Part shown: piece by piece, positions 33,172-42,914 of the stretch
Layout of the letters: every line of letters starts with the position of its first letter
Position numbering within the stretch: position 1 is the first letter of the stretch
Assembly: GCF_001642475.1 (NCBI RefSeq)
Contig: NW_019174091.1
Span: 1-52,571, forward strand
Direction of reading: 5' to 3'
DNA: 52,571 bases
Source: Fonsecaea monophora
Lineage: Eukaryota; Ascomycota; Eurotiomycetes; Chaetothyriales; Herpotrichiellaceae
Notes under the pieces: generated by a model
The model's input: only the letters and a program-made list of their open reading frames with translations
What the model was told of the DNA's origin: nothing
Database searches by the model: none
Position numbers and translations under genes: made by a program

Positions 33172-34646
33172 TGCGAGTCCGAAAAAATGACGATACTAAT
33201 CCCGGTCAGCAGAGAGCAGGGGGCTCGGTCGTTATCCTGACACACACATGTACAACTAATTAGTAACGCCTTTGATACATGGCGTAAGTGCAACCCTATA
33301 CACGGGACGAAATAGCTGTTTCGAGCCGTGAAAGGAACTAGGGTGAGTTTGACGGGTGCTGGAGTGACGGGAGAAATTGTGAAGTGAAGGCCAGTCTGTT
33401 CCATCGTCGGAATCGCGACGCCCGTCTACTTCTCAACCCACGTGACCTGGCGCCGCCTTAACCCTGCAGGAGTCAAGTCGGCCTTGATGTAATATAAATG
33501 CCCTTGTACCCTTATTAGCTCAAGAGAGTTAGTTCCTAGGAATAGTTCCATGCCCCTTCTAACGTTTCGATAGCTTTCTGTGATTTGCGGATACAATTTC
33601 TCAACGAAGGTGCTACGATTACGACCATGAATCGGCGACTCACGTCTCTTCATCGACAGACGCCTGCACAGCCCTTGAGGAATTTATTTCAATTGTCTCT
33701 CTCTCTCTTTCTGAGAGTTAGATATTCAAATGTATTGAATTAAAGATATTGCGGCCCATCCTGTGCCGTTATTACGACGCGTTTTGCCTTGTTGTTCTCT
33801 CAGATACTGCATCAATTGTCCTTGACCAACGTCGTCACTATCTCAGGCGGTCAGCTTATACCAGAAGTCAGTTCTATCTCCTTCAGACTAATCTCCTCCA
33901 CCCTTCCATGTTAGCATGGCACTATCTAGCCTGAGGCACTCGTTGTCAATGTCTGCCTCAATCAACCAGCCCTCGCCGTAGACACACTCCCTGATTAGGT
34001 CGTCACCAGGGGCTCCTTCTTCTGCCTTCAGGTGAAGTAAGGCGCCATATAGTCCAATCATTCCCCTTATTCGCATTGTCAGGTCCGGTATCGTATCCAG
34101 ATGCTTCAGTGAATGTACCCATTGATACGTAGCTACAACAAGCAAGGAATTATTGAAAATCAGAATTACAATCTTGTCACGATGAAGGTCTACAGTGAGA
34201 GAGGATCAAATTTGGCTTGTGAACGCAATTCACATGTTGAACTTCGATATGCAGTGGGCGACCAGTAGACTGATTGGCCAAAACGCAATGGAGATAGGCA
34301 GTTCGCCCACCAACCTAGAGGCTAAAAGCAGCGGGCTCTACTTAGGGACCCATAGCCCCTTGGAACCCTGGCCCAGAGCGCGGCTCGGCGCGCCTCTTCC
34401 ATCACTTGCTCGGGCCAGAATGTCATGTCATATCTTCCTCCGACAAGGCATCCGTATTATTTCTCCTGTTCAACGTTGTTCACCCTTTGTTGACTGATTG
34501 TTTCTCATTGCTCTCTAAATATCTGAACGGCCCTACGTGTACCGTCCGACACACCCAGGGTCTGCGGCCGCCTTGAATATCCCTCAGCCAATCTTCCGAA
34601 TCCCTCCCGTCACCTGAGATACACCTGAGGATGATCGAGGAAGAGC
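33172..34646. promoter_or_regulatory. Divergent promoter, SEC16 / NEO1
   Basis: The 1.5 kb region has CACGTGAC at 33439-33446, about 270 bases before the SEC16 start. A short ORF overlaps the NEO1 start. I see no additional gene. Confidence 0.55.
33439..33446 (+). promoter_or_regulatory. CACGTGAC E-box
   Basis: The octamer upstream of SEC16 is the same as in the SF3b4 and carrier/ERG3 promoters. Confidence 0.4.
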
Positions 34647-34702
34647 ATGTCTCCTCCCAATCCCACGCTCGCGGCCGGAGACATAGACTCTGCCTCCGAT
34701 GA
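34631..34702 (+). promoter_or_regulatory. Upstream ORF overlapping the NEO1 start codon
   Basis: An ATG at 34631, with A at -3, opens a 23-codon frame that ends with TGA at 34700-34702. It passes over the NEO1 ATG (34647) in another frame. If the mRNA starts upstream of 34631, NEO1 translation would require leaky scanning or reinitiation; if it starts between the two ATGs, the uORF is absent. Confidence 0.5.
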
Positions 34703-37700
34703 TGACCTCGATCTCGACGAACTAGACCCTATTGTTGATTCGCCCCGTCGCTCAAGATCCAACGCTCCGTCTGAGACTAGAGCCCGCCGCCCAGTAAACG
34801 GTTCCACAAACATTGCGCTGCAAAGACTACAGAGGTACGGCAGCAGCCGCTTATGGCCATCTGCAGGAAAGCGGAGTGTAGGAGACGATGGCACCGAAGA
34901 TACCGAAGGTCTTCTGGGCAGCTGGCCTGGACACACACGAGGCAATGGTCATGTGAGACTGTGGTCGGAAGACCAAGTCGGCTGGAATGTCAGGCCGGAA
35001 AGATACCAGAGAGTTGGTGGACAAGACAACCCTCAGGGTCGGGAGGTGCCCTCTCGCCGCTCCAGCATTCGCCAGAGTATGCAAATATCAGACTTTGTCA
35101 GACAAGAACTGGCGGACATGCGTGATAATGAGCAGGAATTCAGCGGGCAGGAATCCCGCGAGGTCAACGTCGGGCAAACTCAGAAGAAGCGATTTCCCAC
35201 GAATGTCGTGTCCAATGCCAAATACACCGCCTGGTCCTTCTTGCCGCGAACATTGTACAACGAATTTTCCTTCTTCCTCAACGTCTACTTCCTCCTTGTC
35301 GCCTTGTCTCAAATTATACCCTTCTTGCGGATCGGTTACATGTCTACATACATTGTGCCTTTGGCGGTGGTTCTTACAATTTCGATTGGGAAAGAAGCAA
35401 TAGACGACATCGTGCGGCGGCGACGAGATGCAGAAGCAAACGCCGAACTATTCACTGTGTTGTCCTTCTCCGATACAGCCCGGGATGGTGTGTTGGAAGT
35501 CCAGAAGCGGTCGCGAGATATCAAAGTCGGTGACGTTCTGAAACTTGAGAAGAACCACAGGGTTCCTGCGGATCTGGTCATCCTTCAGAGTCATCTAACG
35601 GAGCTGACGGTCGATGCGGGCTCTGATTCTACAGCTGCTCCTCCAGCTCAGGCTGCAGGGGAAACCTTCATTAGAACCGATCAGCTAGATGGAGAGACTG
35701 ACTGGAAGCTACGGCTCCCGAGACCGTTGAGTCAAAATCTCAACCTGAAAGATCTGCAACGACTCAAGGTCACCGCTGGCGCTCCAGACAAGAAAGTCAA
35801 TGAATTCGTAGGGACTTTGGAGCTTCAACCAAATCTGGCGCCAGCTTACGATCCCCATGTGCTCAAGGATGACCGTGCAGAAGACGGCACAAGCTCAACC
35901 GACTCGGAACACACCGCGGTTAACAGGCAGCAATCGGCACCCTTGACTATTGACAATACGGCATGGGCCAACACGGTGTTGGCCTCTAGCACCATAACAT
36001 ATGGCGTGGTCATCTACACGGGCAAACAGACTCGATCTGCTCTCTCCACGTCACCGTCGAGGTCAAAAACTGGTCTTTTGGAACTGGAAATCAACAACTT
36101 GACCAAAATCCTCTGTATCATGACCCTAACCCTTTCCATCATTCTTGTCGCCCTCGAAGGGTTTGAGCCATCCAACAAGAAGCCATGGTATGTGGCAATT
36201 ACGATTTATCTGATTCTGTTTTCGACAATCATTCCAATCAGTCTACGCGTGAATCTTGACATGGCCAAATCGGTGTATGCTTATTTCATTCACCAGGACA
36301 AAGGGATTCCAGGCACAGTCGTCCGTACCAGTACTATCCCCGAAGATCTAGGTCGAATAGAGTACCTGCTCTCTGACAAGACTGGCACACTCACCCAGAA
36401 TGAGATGCAACTTCGGAAGATACATGTGGGTACAGTTGCATATGCAGGAGAGGCGATGGAAGAAGTCGCAGCATATGTTGATCAAGCATTCGCAGCTGAT
36501 GGCAGTCGAGATGTGCATATCTCAGAGCTGGGCGCAGCGACGAAAACCCGACGAGAGATTGGCGTCCGTGTCCGCGATCTCGTACTCGCCCTTGCGCTAT
36601 GCCACAATGTTACGCCTACTGCGGACGAGGTTGACGGAGAAAGAGTAGTGTCCTATCAGGCATCGTCCCCTGACGAGATTGCCATTGTCGAGTTCACTGA
36701 AAGCGTGGGTCTACGTCTCCTTCAGCGCGACAGGGAGAATATTGTTCTCCAAAGTGTCTCTACAAAGCAGGTGGTCATCCGAGCAGAGATCAAAGATATC
36801 TTTCCTTTCACTTCTGACAGCAAGCGCATGGGTATCATCGTACACCTCTCTTCAGAGGTACCCGGACTGTCGCATATAGATGAACTGTGGTTCTTCCAAA
36901 AAGGCGCAGACACGGTGATGAGTGCCATTGTGGCAGCAAATGATTGGCTGGACGAGGAAACGGCCAACATGGCGCGTGAAGGGCTTCGGACACTGGTCGT
37001 AGGCCGCAAAAAGCTGTCGCCAGAGCAATACAGGAACTTCGCTTCCGAGTATGCGGACGCATCATTGGCATTGCATGATCGAGACGCACGAATGGCTGCA
37101 GTTGTCCAGCAGCACCTCGAGCATGATCTCGAGCTTTTGGGCGTCACGGGGGTTGAAGACCGCCTGCAAAAGGATGTCAAGCCCTCTCTCGAACTGCTTC
37201 GTAATGCTGGCGTCAAGATATGGATGCTGACGGGTGACAAGATCGAGACAGCGCGGTGCGTGGCAATTTCTGCTCGGTTGGTCGCACGAGGCCAGCATAT
37301 CCATACAATGGCCAAGTTGAAAGCTAAAGCGCAGGGCAAGGACGCGTTGGATGTGTTACGCAACCAGACTGACACATGTCTTCTTATCGACGGCGAGTCG
37401 TTGGCTCTCATGCTCAGCCAATTCCGACATGAATTCATCACAATAGCGGTGCTGTTGCCCGCAGTGATTGCCTGTCGCTGTTCGCCAGCGCAGAAAGCTG
37501 ACGTTGCGCAATTGATTCGCAAACACACCAAGAAGCGCGTGTGCTGCATTGGGGATGGTGGCAACGACGTCAGCATGATCCAAGCTGCCGATGTCGGCAT
37601 TGGGATCGTCGGCAAAGAAGGACGACAGGCTTCACTGGCGGCCGATTTCAGCATCGAGCAGTTCTGCTATCTGACCAAGTTGCTGGTGTGGCACGGCCGC

Positions 37701-38351
37701 AACAGCTACAAACGGTCGGCGAAGTTGGCTCAATTTATCATTCACCGGGGATTGATCATCAGCGTATGTCAGACGATGTACAACATCGCTGGACACTTCG
37801 ACCCCAAGGGCCTCTTCAAGGATTGGCTGATGGTTGGGTATGCCACTGTTTACACCATGGCCCCTGTCTTCTCTCTTGTGCTCGATCGAGACGTCGACGA
37901 GCAGGTCGCCAATCTCTATCCCGAACTATACAAAGAACTCAAGTCAGGAAAGAGCTTGAGCTATCAGACTTTCTTCACCTGGGTGTTAGTGTCGGTCTAC
38001 CAGGGGATTATTATCCAGGGTCTGTCGCAACTTCTCGTCGGGGAAGTTGACGGGCCTCGCATGCTCAGTGTCAGCTTCACCGTCCTGGTTCTGAATGAGC
38101 TTATCATGGTTGCTGTATCGGTTACGACCTGGCACCCTATCATGATTGTTTGTATTGTCGGCACTGCCGTACTCTACGGCGCGAGCGTGCCCTTCCTGGG
38201 GGACTATTTCGATTTGGCATATGTGGCCAGCTGGAGTTGGGCTTGGAGGGTGGCAGCCGTGGGAGCGATCAGTCTTGTGCCAGTTTGGGGAGGGAAGATC
38301 ATTAGACGGACGTGGAAACCGCCGAATTATCGCAAGGTACAAGGTATATAG
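34647..38351 (+). CDS. NEO1: P4-ATPase aminophospholipid flippase, Neo1/ATP9 type
   Basis: One exon encodes 1234 residues. Neo1-type P4-ATPases flip aminophospholipids, mainly phosphatidylethanolamine, towards the cytosolic leaflet in Golgi and endosomal membranes. After a disordered acidic N-terminus of about 175 residues comes KKRFPTNVVSNAKYTAW and LYNEFSFFLNVYFLLVALSQ (first membrane segments). The actuator-domain motif DGET is at 348-351. The phosphorylation site is DKTGTLT (Asp577), and the nucleotide and hinge motifs are TGDKIETA and GDGGNDV (Asp970). The C-terminal membrane segments follow. Family assignment within P4 rests on ISIGKEAIDDI and the overall sequence. Unlike Drs2/Dnf flippases, this group has no Cdc50 partner. 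The start at 34647 gives the acidic SASDDDLDLDELD N-terminus usual for fungal Neo1. A uORF overlaps it. The Mso1-like gene follows in tandem. Confidence 0.94.
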   Translation: MSPPNPTLAAGDIDSASDDDLDLDELDPIVDSPRRSRSNAPSETRARRPVNGSTNIALQRLQRYGSSRLWPSAGKRSVGDDGTEDTEGLLGSWPGHTRGNGHVRLWSEDQVGWNVRPERYQRVGGQDNPQGREVPSRRSSIRQSMQISDFVRQELADMRDNEQEFSGQESREVNVGQTQKKRFPTNVVSNAKYTAWSFLPRTLYNEFSFFLNVYFLLVALSQIIPFLRIGYMSTYIVPLAVVLTISIGKEAIDDIVRRRRDAEANAELFTVLSFSDTARDGVLEVQKRSRDIKVGDVLKLEKNHRVPADLVILQSHLTELTVDAGSDSTAAPPAQAAGETFIRTDQLDGETDWKLRLPRPLSQNLNLKDLQRLKVTAGAPDKKVNEFVGTLELQPNLAPAYDPHVLKDDRAEDGTSSTDSEHTAVNRQQSAPLTIDNTAWANTVLASSTITYGVVIYTGKQTRSALSTSPSRSKTGLLELEINNLTKILCIMTLTLSIILVALEGFEPSNKKPWYVAITIYLILFSTIIPISLRVNLDMAKSVYAYFIHQDKGIPGTVVRTSTIPEDLGRIEYLLSDKTGTLTQNEMQLRKIHVGTVAYAGEAMEEVAAYVDQAFAADGSRDVHISELGAATKTRREIGVRVRDLVLALALCHNVTPTADEVDGERVVSYQASSPDEIAIVEFTESVGLRLLQRDRENIVLQSVSTKQVVIRAEIKDIFPFTSDSKRMGIIVHLSSEVPGLSHIDELWFFQKGADTVMSAIVAANDWLDEETANMAREGLRTLVVGRKKLSPEQYRNFASEYADASLALHDRDARMAAVVQQHLEHDLELLGVTGVEDRLQKDVKPSLELLRNAGVKIWMLTGDKIETARCVAISARLVARGQHIHTMAKLKAKAQGKDALDVLRNQTDTCLLIDGESLALMLSQFRHEFITIAVLLPAVIACRCSPAQKADVAQLIRKHTKKRVCCIGDGGNDVSMIQAADVGIGIVGKEGRQASLAADFSIEQFCYLTKLLVWHGRNSYKRSAKLAQFIIHRGLIISVCQTMYNIAGHFDPKGLFKDWLMVGYATVYTMAPVFSLVLDRDVDEQVANLYPELYKELKSGKSLSYQTFFTWVLVSVYQGIIIQGLSQLLVGEVDGPRMLSVSFTVLVLNELIMVAVSVTTWHPIMIVCIVGTAVLYGASVPFLGDYFDLAYVASWSWAWRVAAVGAISLVPVWGGKIIRRTWKPPNYRKVQGI

Positions 38352-38647
38352 CGCAATTACAATACAGAGGTCATTTCACGTTATGCATATGATCATAAAG
38401 GCTAGAGCATCAAAATATGATGATGTACAAGGCTCGCTCAGACCCTATGTGAGACAAGGCTGGACAGCGCAAGGCTCTCGGCCGAGAACCCAAAAGTGGG
38501 GAAGAGGTCGCCTGGTGGTCACTGACTTCTCCGACCGCCATGTCAAGTATCAAACTGCGACCTCCAACTCTGTACCGAGTAGTTCTGCTCACCACAAGCT
38601 GGCACTGGCTCGTCAACCCGAAACCGGAATTTCAATCTCCTTCCATC

Positions 38648-39562
38648 ATGGCGTCCTACCTCTCCTACTTCACCTCCAATTCGTCGACGCCACAACCACC
38701 ATCGCAGGGCGCAGGAACTCCTGGCACAACGTCGACATGGTCGAGCACATTCTCCTCGCGGTTTGCGACGCTGCGCAAGGCTTTGACAACCAGAGATTCT
38801 GAGGAAGACGATCCGGATCATGAAGATTGTTCACACATCTCAAACGTCCTGCGAGAATACTACACGGAAAAGGGACGACCCTTTCCCGAATGGCTGCCTC
38901 CTGATCCCAAAAAGCCCGTTGCTGCACCTCCTCAGCCTCAGGGTTCTTATGGGCAGTATGGGAATACATACGGTTCTCCATACGGAGCCCAGCAAACACA
39001 CTCAAGAGGTCCATCTGGGGGCCGAGGTGGTGGACTTTCTGATCTTTGGGACCCTGCTCCTGCCCCGGCGGCCCCTCCTGCTCAGAGTCTCCGGGCTGGC
39101 CGACCAACGCCTCACTCATTGCGTTCCAATGACTCTGCGCGCTCGCAGTCGAGCAACAGTGGCGGGATGATGGCTCCGACACAACCCAACCCCAGCGCTC
39201 GCCCGCTCCCGAGCCAGAGGGCTGGAAGTTACCAAACGAACCCCGCTCCCAACGCTGGTGCCCTAGGATCTCGTGATCGACTTCGAGCTCGATTGCAGGG
39301 CGGGGGCAGCGGACGGAACAGCCCATCTGGTGGTCTGAGCAGTGGGGGAAGCGGTGGTCAGGCATCTTATGGTCCGTCGGGCGGAAATTTGACTCATCAT
39401 CCCCCATCTCGCTCCGGGTCTTCTCAGCCCTACATTTCAGCCTCAGAGCCTTGGTCAACGGGTGGAGATGATCCTTATGCATACAACTACAATAGCGGCG
39501 GAGGCTCTTCCAACCCGTATCGTGCCCAGGACCAACGCCAAAGACCTGGAGGCCCCAGATGA
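38648..39562 (+). CDS. MSO1: Mso1-like Sec1-binding protein
   Basis: A single exon encodes 304 residues from the ATG at 38648. An in-frame ATG at 38540 would add 36 residues that look unconserved. The segment at about residues 50-85 (DDPDHEDCSHISNVLREYY, EKGRPFPEWLPPDPKKP) resembles the Sec1-binding region of yeast Mso1, which assists SNARE assembly in exocytosis at the plasma membrane. The rest is low-complexity Pro/Gln/Gly/Ser sequence. No transmembrane segment is present. The assignment is by remembered family pattern. It could instead be another protein with the same short Sec1-binding module. It lies 296 bases downstream of NEO1 in the same direction. Confidence 0.68.
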   Translation: MASYLSYFTSNSSTPQPPSQGAGTPGTTSTWSSTFSSRFATLRKALTTRDSEEDDPDHEDCSHISNVLREYYTEKGRPFPEWLPPDPKKPVAAPPQPQGSYGQYGNTYGSPYGAQQTHSRGPSGGRGGGLSDLWDPAPAPAAPPAQSLRAGRPTPHSLRSNDSARSQSSNSGGMMAPTQPNPSARPLPSQRAGSYQTNPAPNAGALGSRDRLRARLQGGGSGRNSPSGGLSSGGSGGQASYGPSGGNLTHHPPSRSGSSQPYISASEPWSTGGDDPYAYNYNSGGGSSNPYRAQDQRQRPGGPR

Positions 39563-40280
39563 GAAAGCCACAGTCCTATCAGCTTGGTGCTAGGGTGCAC
39601 ACCTGACGGCTCCAGGTTGGTGCCATTGGCATAGCCCGGAGCAAGTTGACATCCGGTTAGTTGACCGAGGACCGACCTAACAATGTTCACGGGCCACGAT
39701 GAAAAGTCCCCAAACCCTAGTGCATCCCCATCTCCCAAAGCCTCGCGGATGCCTCAGCACCCGACGCGATCATCGGAGGTTTCATCCACGATCCGTTGAC
39801 GTGAAGTCAGATCCCCTACGGGCCGGACCAGCCTCGACTAACACCCCTGATTTCCCATTGGCGATGTCAAGTTCGGCAATCTGATCGACTTGTTTACGAG
39901 CTCCCAAAAAGGTGGAGGATTGGGTGGCTGATTTGATTGCCAACCTCTTGATCAGTGGCTAAGGACTACTACAAGTAGAAGAGAGGGGCGAAATATAGGG
40001 CTGTAAGGGAGCGGAAAGGGAAGAACCGGCCTGTTTCAAGTGCCCAATCGGGCGACGGATAGCGAGGACAGAGACAAACAAAGGACAGAAGATCTCGTAC
40101 AAGGACAAGAGAAGACAGAGTAGGGTTTCTTGAGGATCCACTGGTGCTTAGCAGCACAGCCGCAACAACCCAAGGATGGAGAGGCTGAGGCTGGTGAAAG
40201 GGGACCCCGGGCACCCCAAGCACCAACTCGGGCTAGGCCCGGCAAGGTCGGTGTGTTTTGTTACTGAAGGTAGCACTCTT

Positions 40281-40422
40281 ACCTAAAGGTGCTTTGGAGT
40301 GCCAAGGGTGCTTACCTAGGTAGGTGTCACGGGTGCTTAGGCGCTTTGATGCTTAGATGCTTAGGTACTTGGATACTTTACTTGGTACCTTATAGGTGCT
40401 TAGGTACTTAGGTACTTAGGGG
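40281..40422 (+). repeat. Degenerate CTTAGGTA tandem repeat
   Basis: The words GGTGCTTAGG, GATGCTTAGA, CTTAGGTACTT and ACTTAGGTACTTAGG recur at roughly 10-base spacing, mixed with CCTAGGTAGG. The pattern is a decayed tandem array with palindromic CCTAGG and GGTACC elements. Confidence 0.7.
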
Positions 40423-41584
40423 TTACTCGCCACCTACATGTCTATCTAGGCACCCAATAGCGAGACTCATCCTATACATCCTATACATGTAGCTGCTGGC
40501 CCTTAGTAAGCCTTTTCTTGGAGCCACCTGGGTGCCACCTGCGCTACCACGTAATTTACCATGGCACCCGGCGGAATTGGACTTTTGGATCGACACCATC
40601 AGGAACAGTAGTCGGTCATGCTTTTCCTTTCTCTGCTATTTTTTTTTTTTCTTTTCCTTTTTGGACCCAAGATCGAGATAGAGACAGAAAGAGTCTTTGT
40701 CCTTGCCTTCCTCGTATTCCATGCCGTTGGTCTTCGTAGTGCCCCTCTTCCGCCGTCCCGCGCTTAGTGACGTCCGCTCTCTTCCCTCCTCTTCCTGATC
40801 TTCTCTAACTCTTTGGAGCTCAACTCGAATAGCCCCCCCGTCCCTTTCTTTTTTCTCCTACTACTCTCATTTCCTATTCATCATCGTCATCATCATCCAA
40901 CAAGTGTCGACCCTATTCTCCCTCTAGTTCCATACCGGCCCCATAGGTCCACTCCCCTCCCCTGGCGACCATCCCAACCTTGTTCGTCAATAATGCCTGT
41001 CCCTTGTCTTGCCTCCCACCTCCCTTTCGTCCCTCCCTCGCTCGCTCCATTCCTCCTCGAAACGGCCCTTCGTCAGATCTCGGCGGCCGGCACGTGGGCA
41101 GAAGGCCAATGACCTCTGAATCCCTGGTTACATGACGCCAAACCCATCCACCCCCACCGGACACTTGAATGGGCTGAGGCTGAGGGTAATGGGAGATGGT
41201 CTTGTTATGTCCCCATCACAGCACTTTGGGGAGCTATGGTAGCTCTCGTTCCGACGATGACTCTACTGTGCCTTGGGAGGGTGGCGGAGAGCAAAAAGAC
41301 AATACAGCCGCAAAGTGACCCCCAAGGTGGTAATCCTTCCTATACTCGTTCACCTGAGTGTCGTTGATGGAGAAGATTACCGGACCTGCTAACACATTCT
41401 GCTCGGCACATCACGCTTCTGCCAGAAAGTCATAATACCTCTGCGGGCACTCATGTGTCAGCCTCTCTCTCTCCCTGTCTTGGTCTATTCCATTCGTTTG
41501 AATCTAGCTGTTACATTGCGCACCGCTTCCTTCTACAGTCTCTCCTCATCATCTTCCAATGCTGCGTTCTGACTAAGTTTGCGT

Positions 41585-41639
41585 CCACACACACCCTCAC
41601 GCACCCTCACATACTCATACGCACACTCACTCACTCACG
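41585..41639 (+). repeat. CA/CTCA-rich simple repeat
   Basis: Repeated CACAC, CCTCACGCA, CTCATA and CACTCACTCACT words lie in the leader region of the next gene. Confidence 0.7.
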
Positions 41640-41804
41640 TACACCCCGTACATATCACCACACCTAGCTTGCACACCCCTCTTTTTCCTGCCTGAACGAG
41701 TTTCTGTTCCCACCCTTCCTGGGTTATATCATCAACGATTACTCAAGAGCCCAGCAAAACTCTTCTACCGGGGTCAGAAGATTGTGTATTGCAGCTTGCT
41801 GTCT

Positions 41805-42914
41805 ATGGACGATTACTCCGGAGAAGCCTCGAGGAGCGACCGGAGTACAGGTACAAATACGTCGAGGAGACCACCAGCTCGTCAGGGAGGAGAGTCTTCT
41901 ACTTCAAGACGCATTGCTTTGCCATCCCATCCTGCTGGACGGAGTTCCCAGAGTCCCACGCACCAGCCCACGACGCTCGATCCCTACACAGGGCCCTCAC
42001 CGTCTCGACCAACCTCATACCAATCTCCTTCTCCCCCGTTCGAAGACGCCATGTCTCGTTCTGCGGCGCTGGGACCGACCACGGTCTCGACCACTCGACC
42101 TCAGCAGTATCAGCTTGTTTCTCCTGGCACACCAGCTGATCCTCGATCAATGAGCCAAGTCAGTCCAGGCTTTATTTTTGTAATATTTCCTATGTTTGCG
42201 AGTTTGTTGTTTGCTGAATTTCCTGAACGCTTCCTTTTGGCCCTTATCTCTCTCCTTTCTCTTCTCCTGTCTTCTACGCTCTTGTTCCAGTGTATTTTGC
42301 TCAAATATCTGGTTCTTTTTTCGCGCACTCCAAGCTTGCCAGGGATCTGAAAGCTGACCGGAACTACAGAACAACAAGGATCAACTGATCCAGTCTCTTC
42401 GAACCCATCGAGTCAACACCATCACTGAGCTACGCCGGATCGAGAAAATCTTTGCATTTCTGGACTCAGCCGAGGTGACCGAGCCAATGACCACGGCGTG
42501 GGCGCATTATGTCAACTCGAACAATCTGCTCAATGAGCTTCGCGGCTTGACTAGGACCTATCCTTTCAGCTCCGAGTGTCTTGATGAAGCCAAAGCGATG
42601 GTCGTGCGGGACCCGAGCAGTACTCGGAGCTGGAACTACTGCTGGTTAGTCCTAGTGAAGATGGAAAAGGAGTAAGTCTAAGCCCTTCTCAATTCCAAGA
42701 CCAACGTGGCACAGGCTGATTTCTTTTTTCGCTCAGAAACCTCATTGCAAAACACGCTCGCGCTTTAGCCTCCAAGGCAAGCACATGGGGAGGTCGCAGG
42801 CCGACAAAAGAAGAGTTTGAGCGCCTAGTCAATGCCTGCGTGGCGGAATGGACTCGAGCCCTGCGGCAAATGCTCAAACACTGGGACAAGCCTCCAAGCA
42901 CGACTGGGAACTGA
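41805..42914 (+). CDS. Hypothetical protein, three exons
   Basis: I do not recognise the family. Proposed exons are 41805-42158, 42370-42671 and 42737-42914, giving 277 residues. Intron 2 (42672-42736, GTAAGT...GCTCAG) is well supported because it joins KMEKE to NLIAKHARALAS in frame. Intron 1 is longer (211 nt). Its acceptor has a good GCTGAC branch and CTACAG, but its donor GTCAGT at 42159 is weak; GTAATA at 42180 also keeps the frame. The N-terminal 118 residues are disordered, rich in Ser/Pro/Thr. The C-terminal part is predicted helical (DQLIQSLRTHRVNTITELRR, EEFERLVNACVAEW) with no signal peptide or membrane segment. The frame is open for seven codons upstream but has no earlier ATG. 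No function is assigned. Confidence 0.72.

Larger units (their letters stand above)
39563..41804. other. Gene-free region with degenerate repeats
   Basis: These 2.2 kb separate the Mso1-like gene and an unrecognised gene. They contain a degenerate GGTGCTTAGGTACTTA array (40281-40422), a T-rich tract near 40640, a CT-rich stretch (40780-41060) that looks like promoter or leader sequence, and a CACTCA-type repeat at 41585-41639. No coding evidence. Confidence 0.55.

Noticed and set aside
36722..37654. 310-codon minus-strand open frame opposite NEO1
   Set aside because: It lies wholly antisense to the conserved P-domain of NEO1 and has no recognisable domain. It is explained by codon bias of the real gene.
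38670..39482. 270-codon minus-strand open frame opposite the Mso1-like gene
   Set aside because: It is antisense to a low-complexity coding region, with no motif and no splice or promoter evidence.
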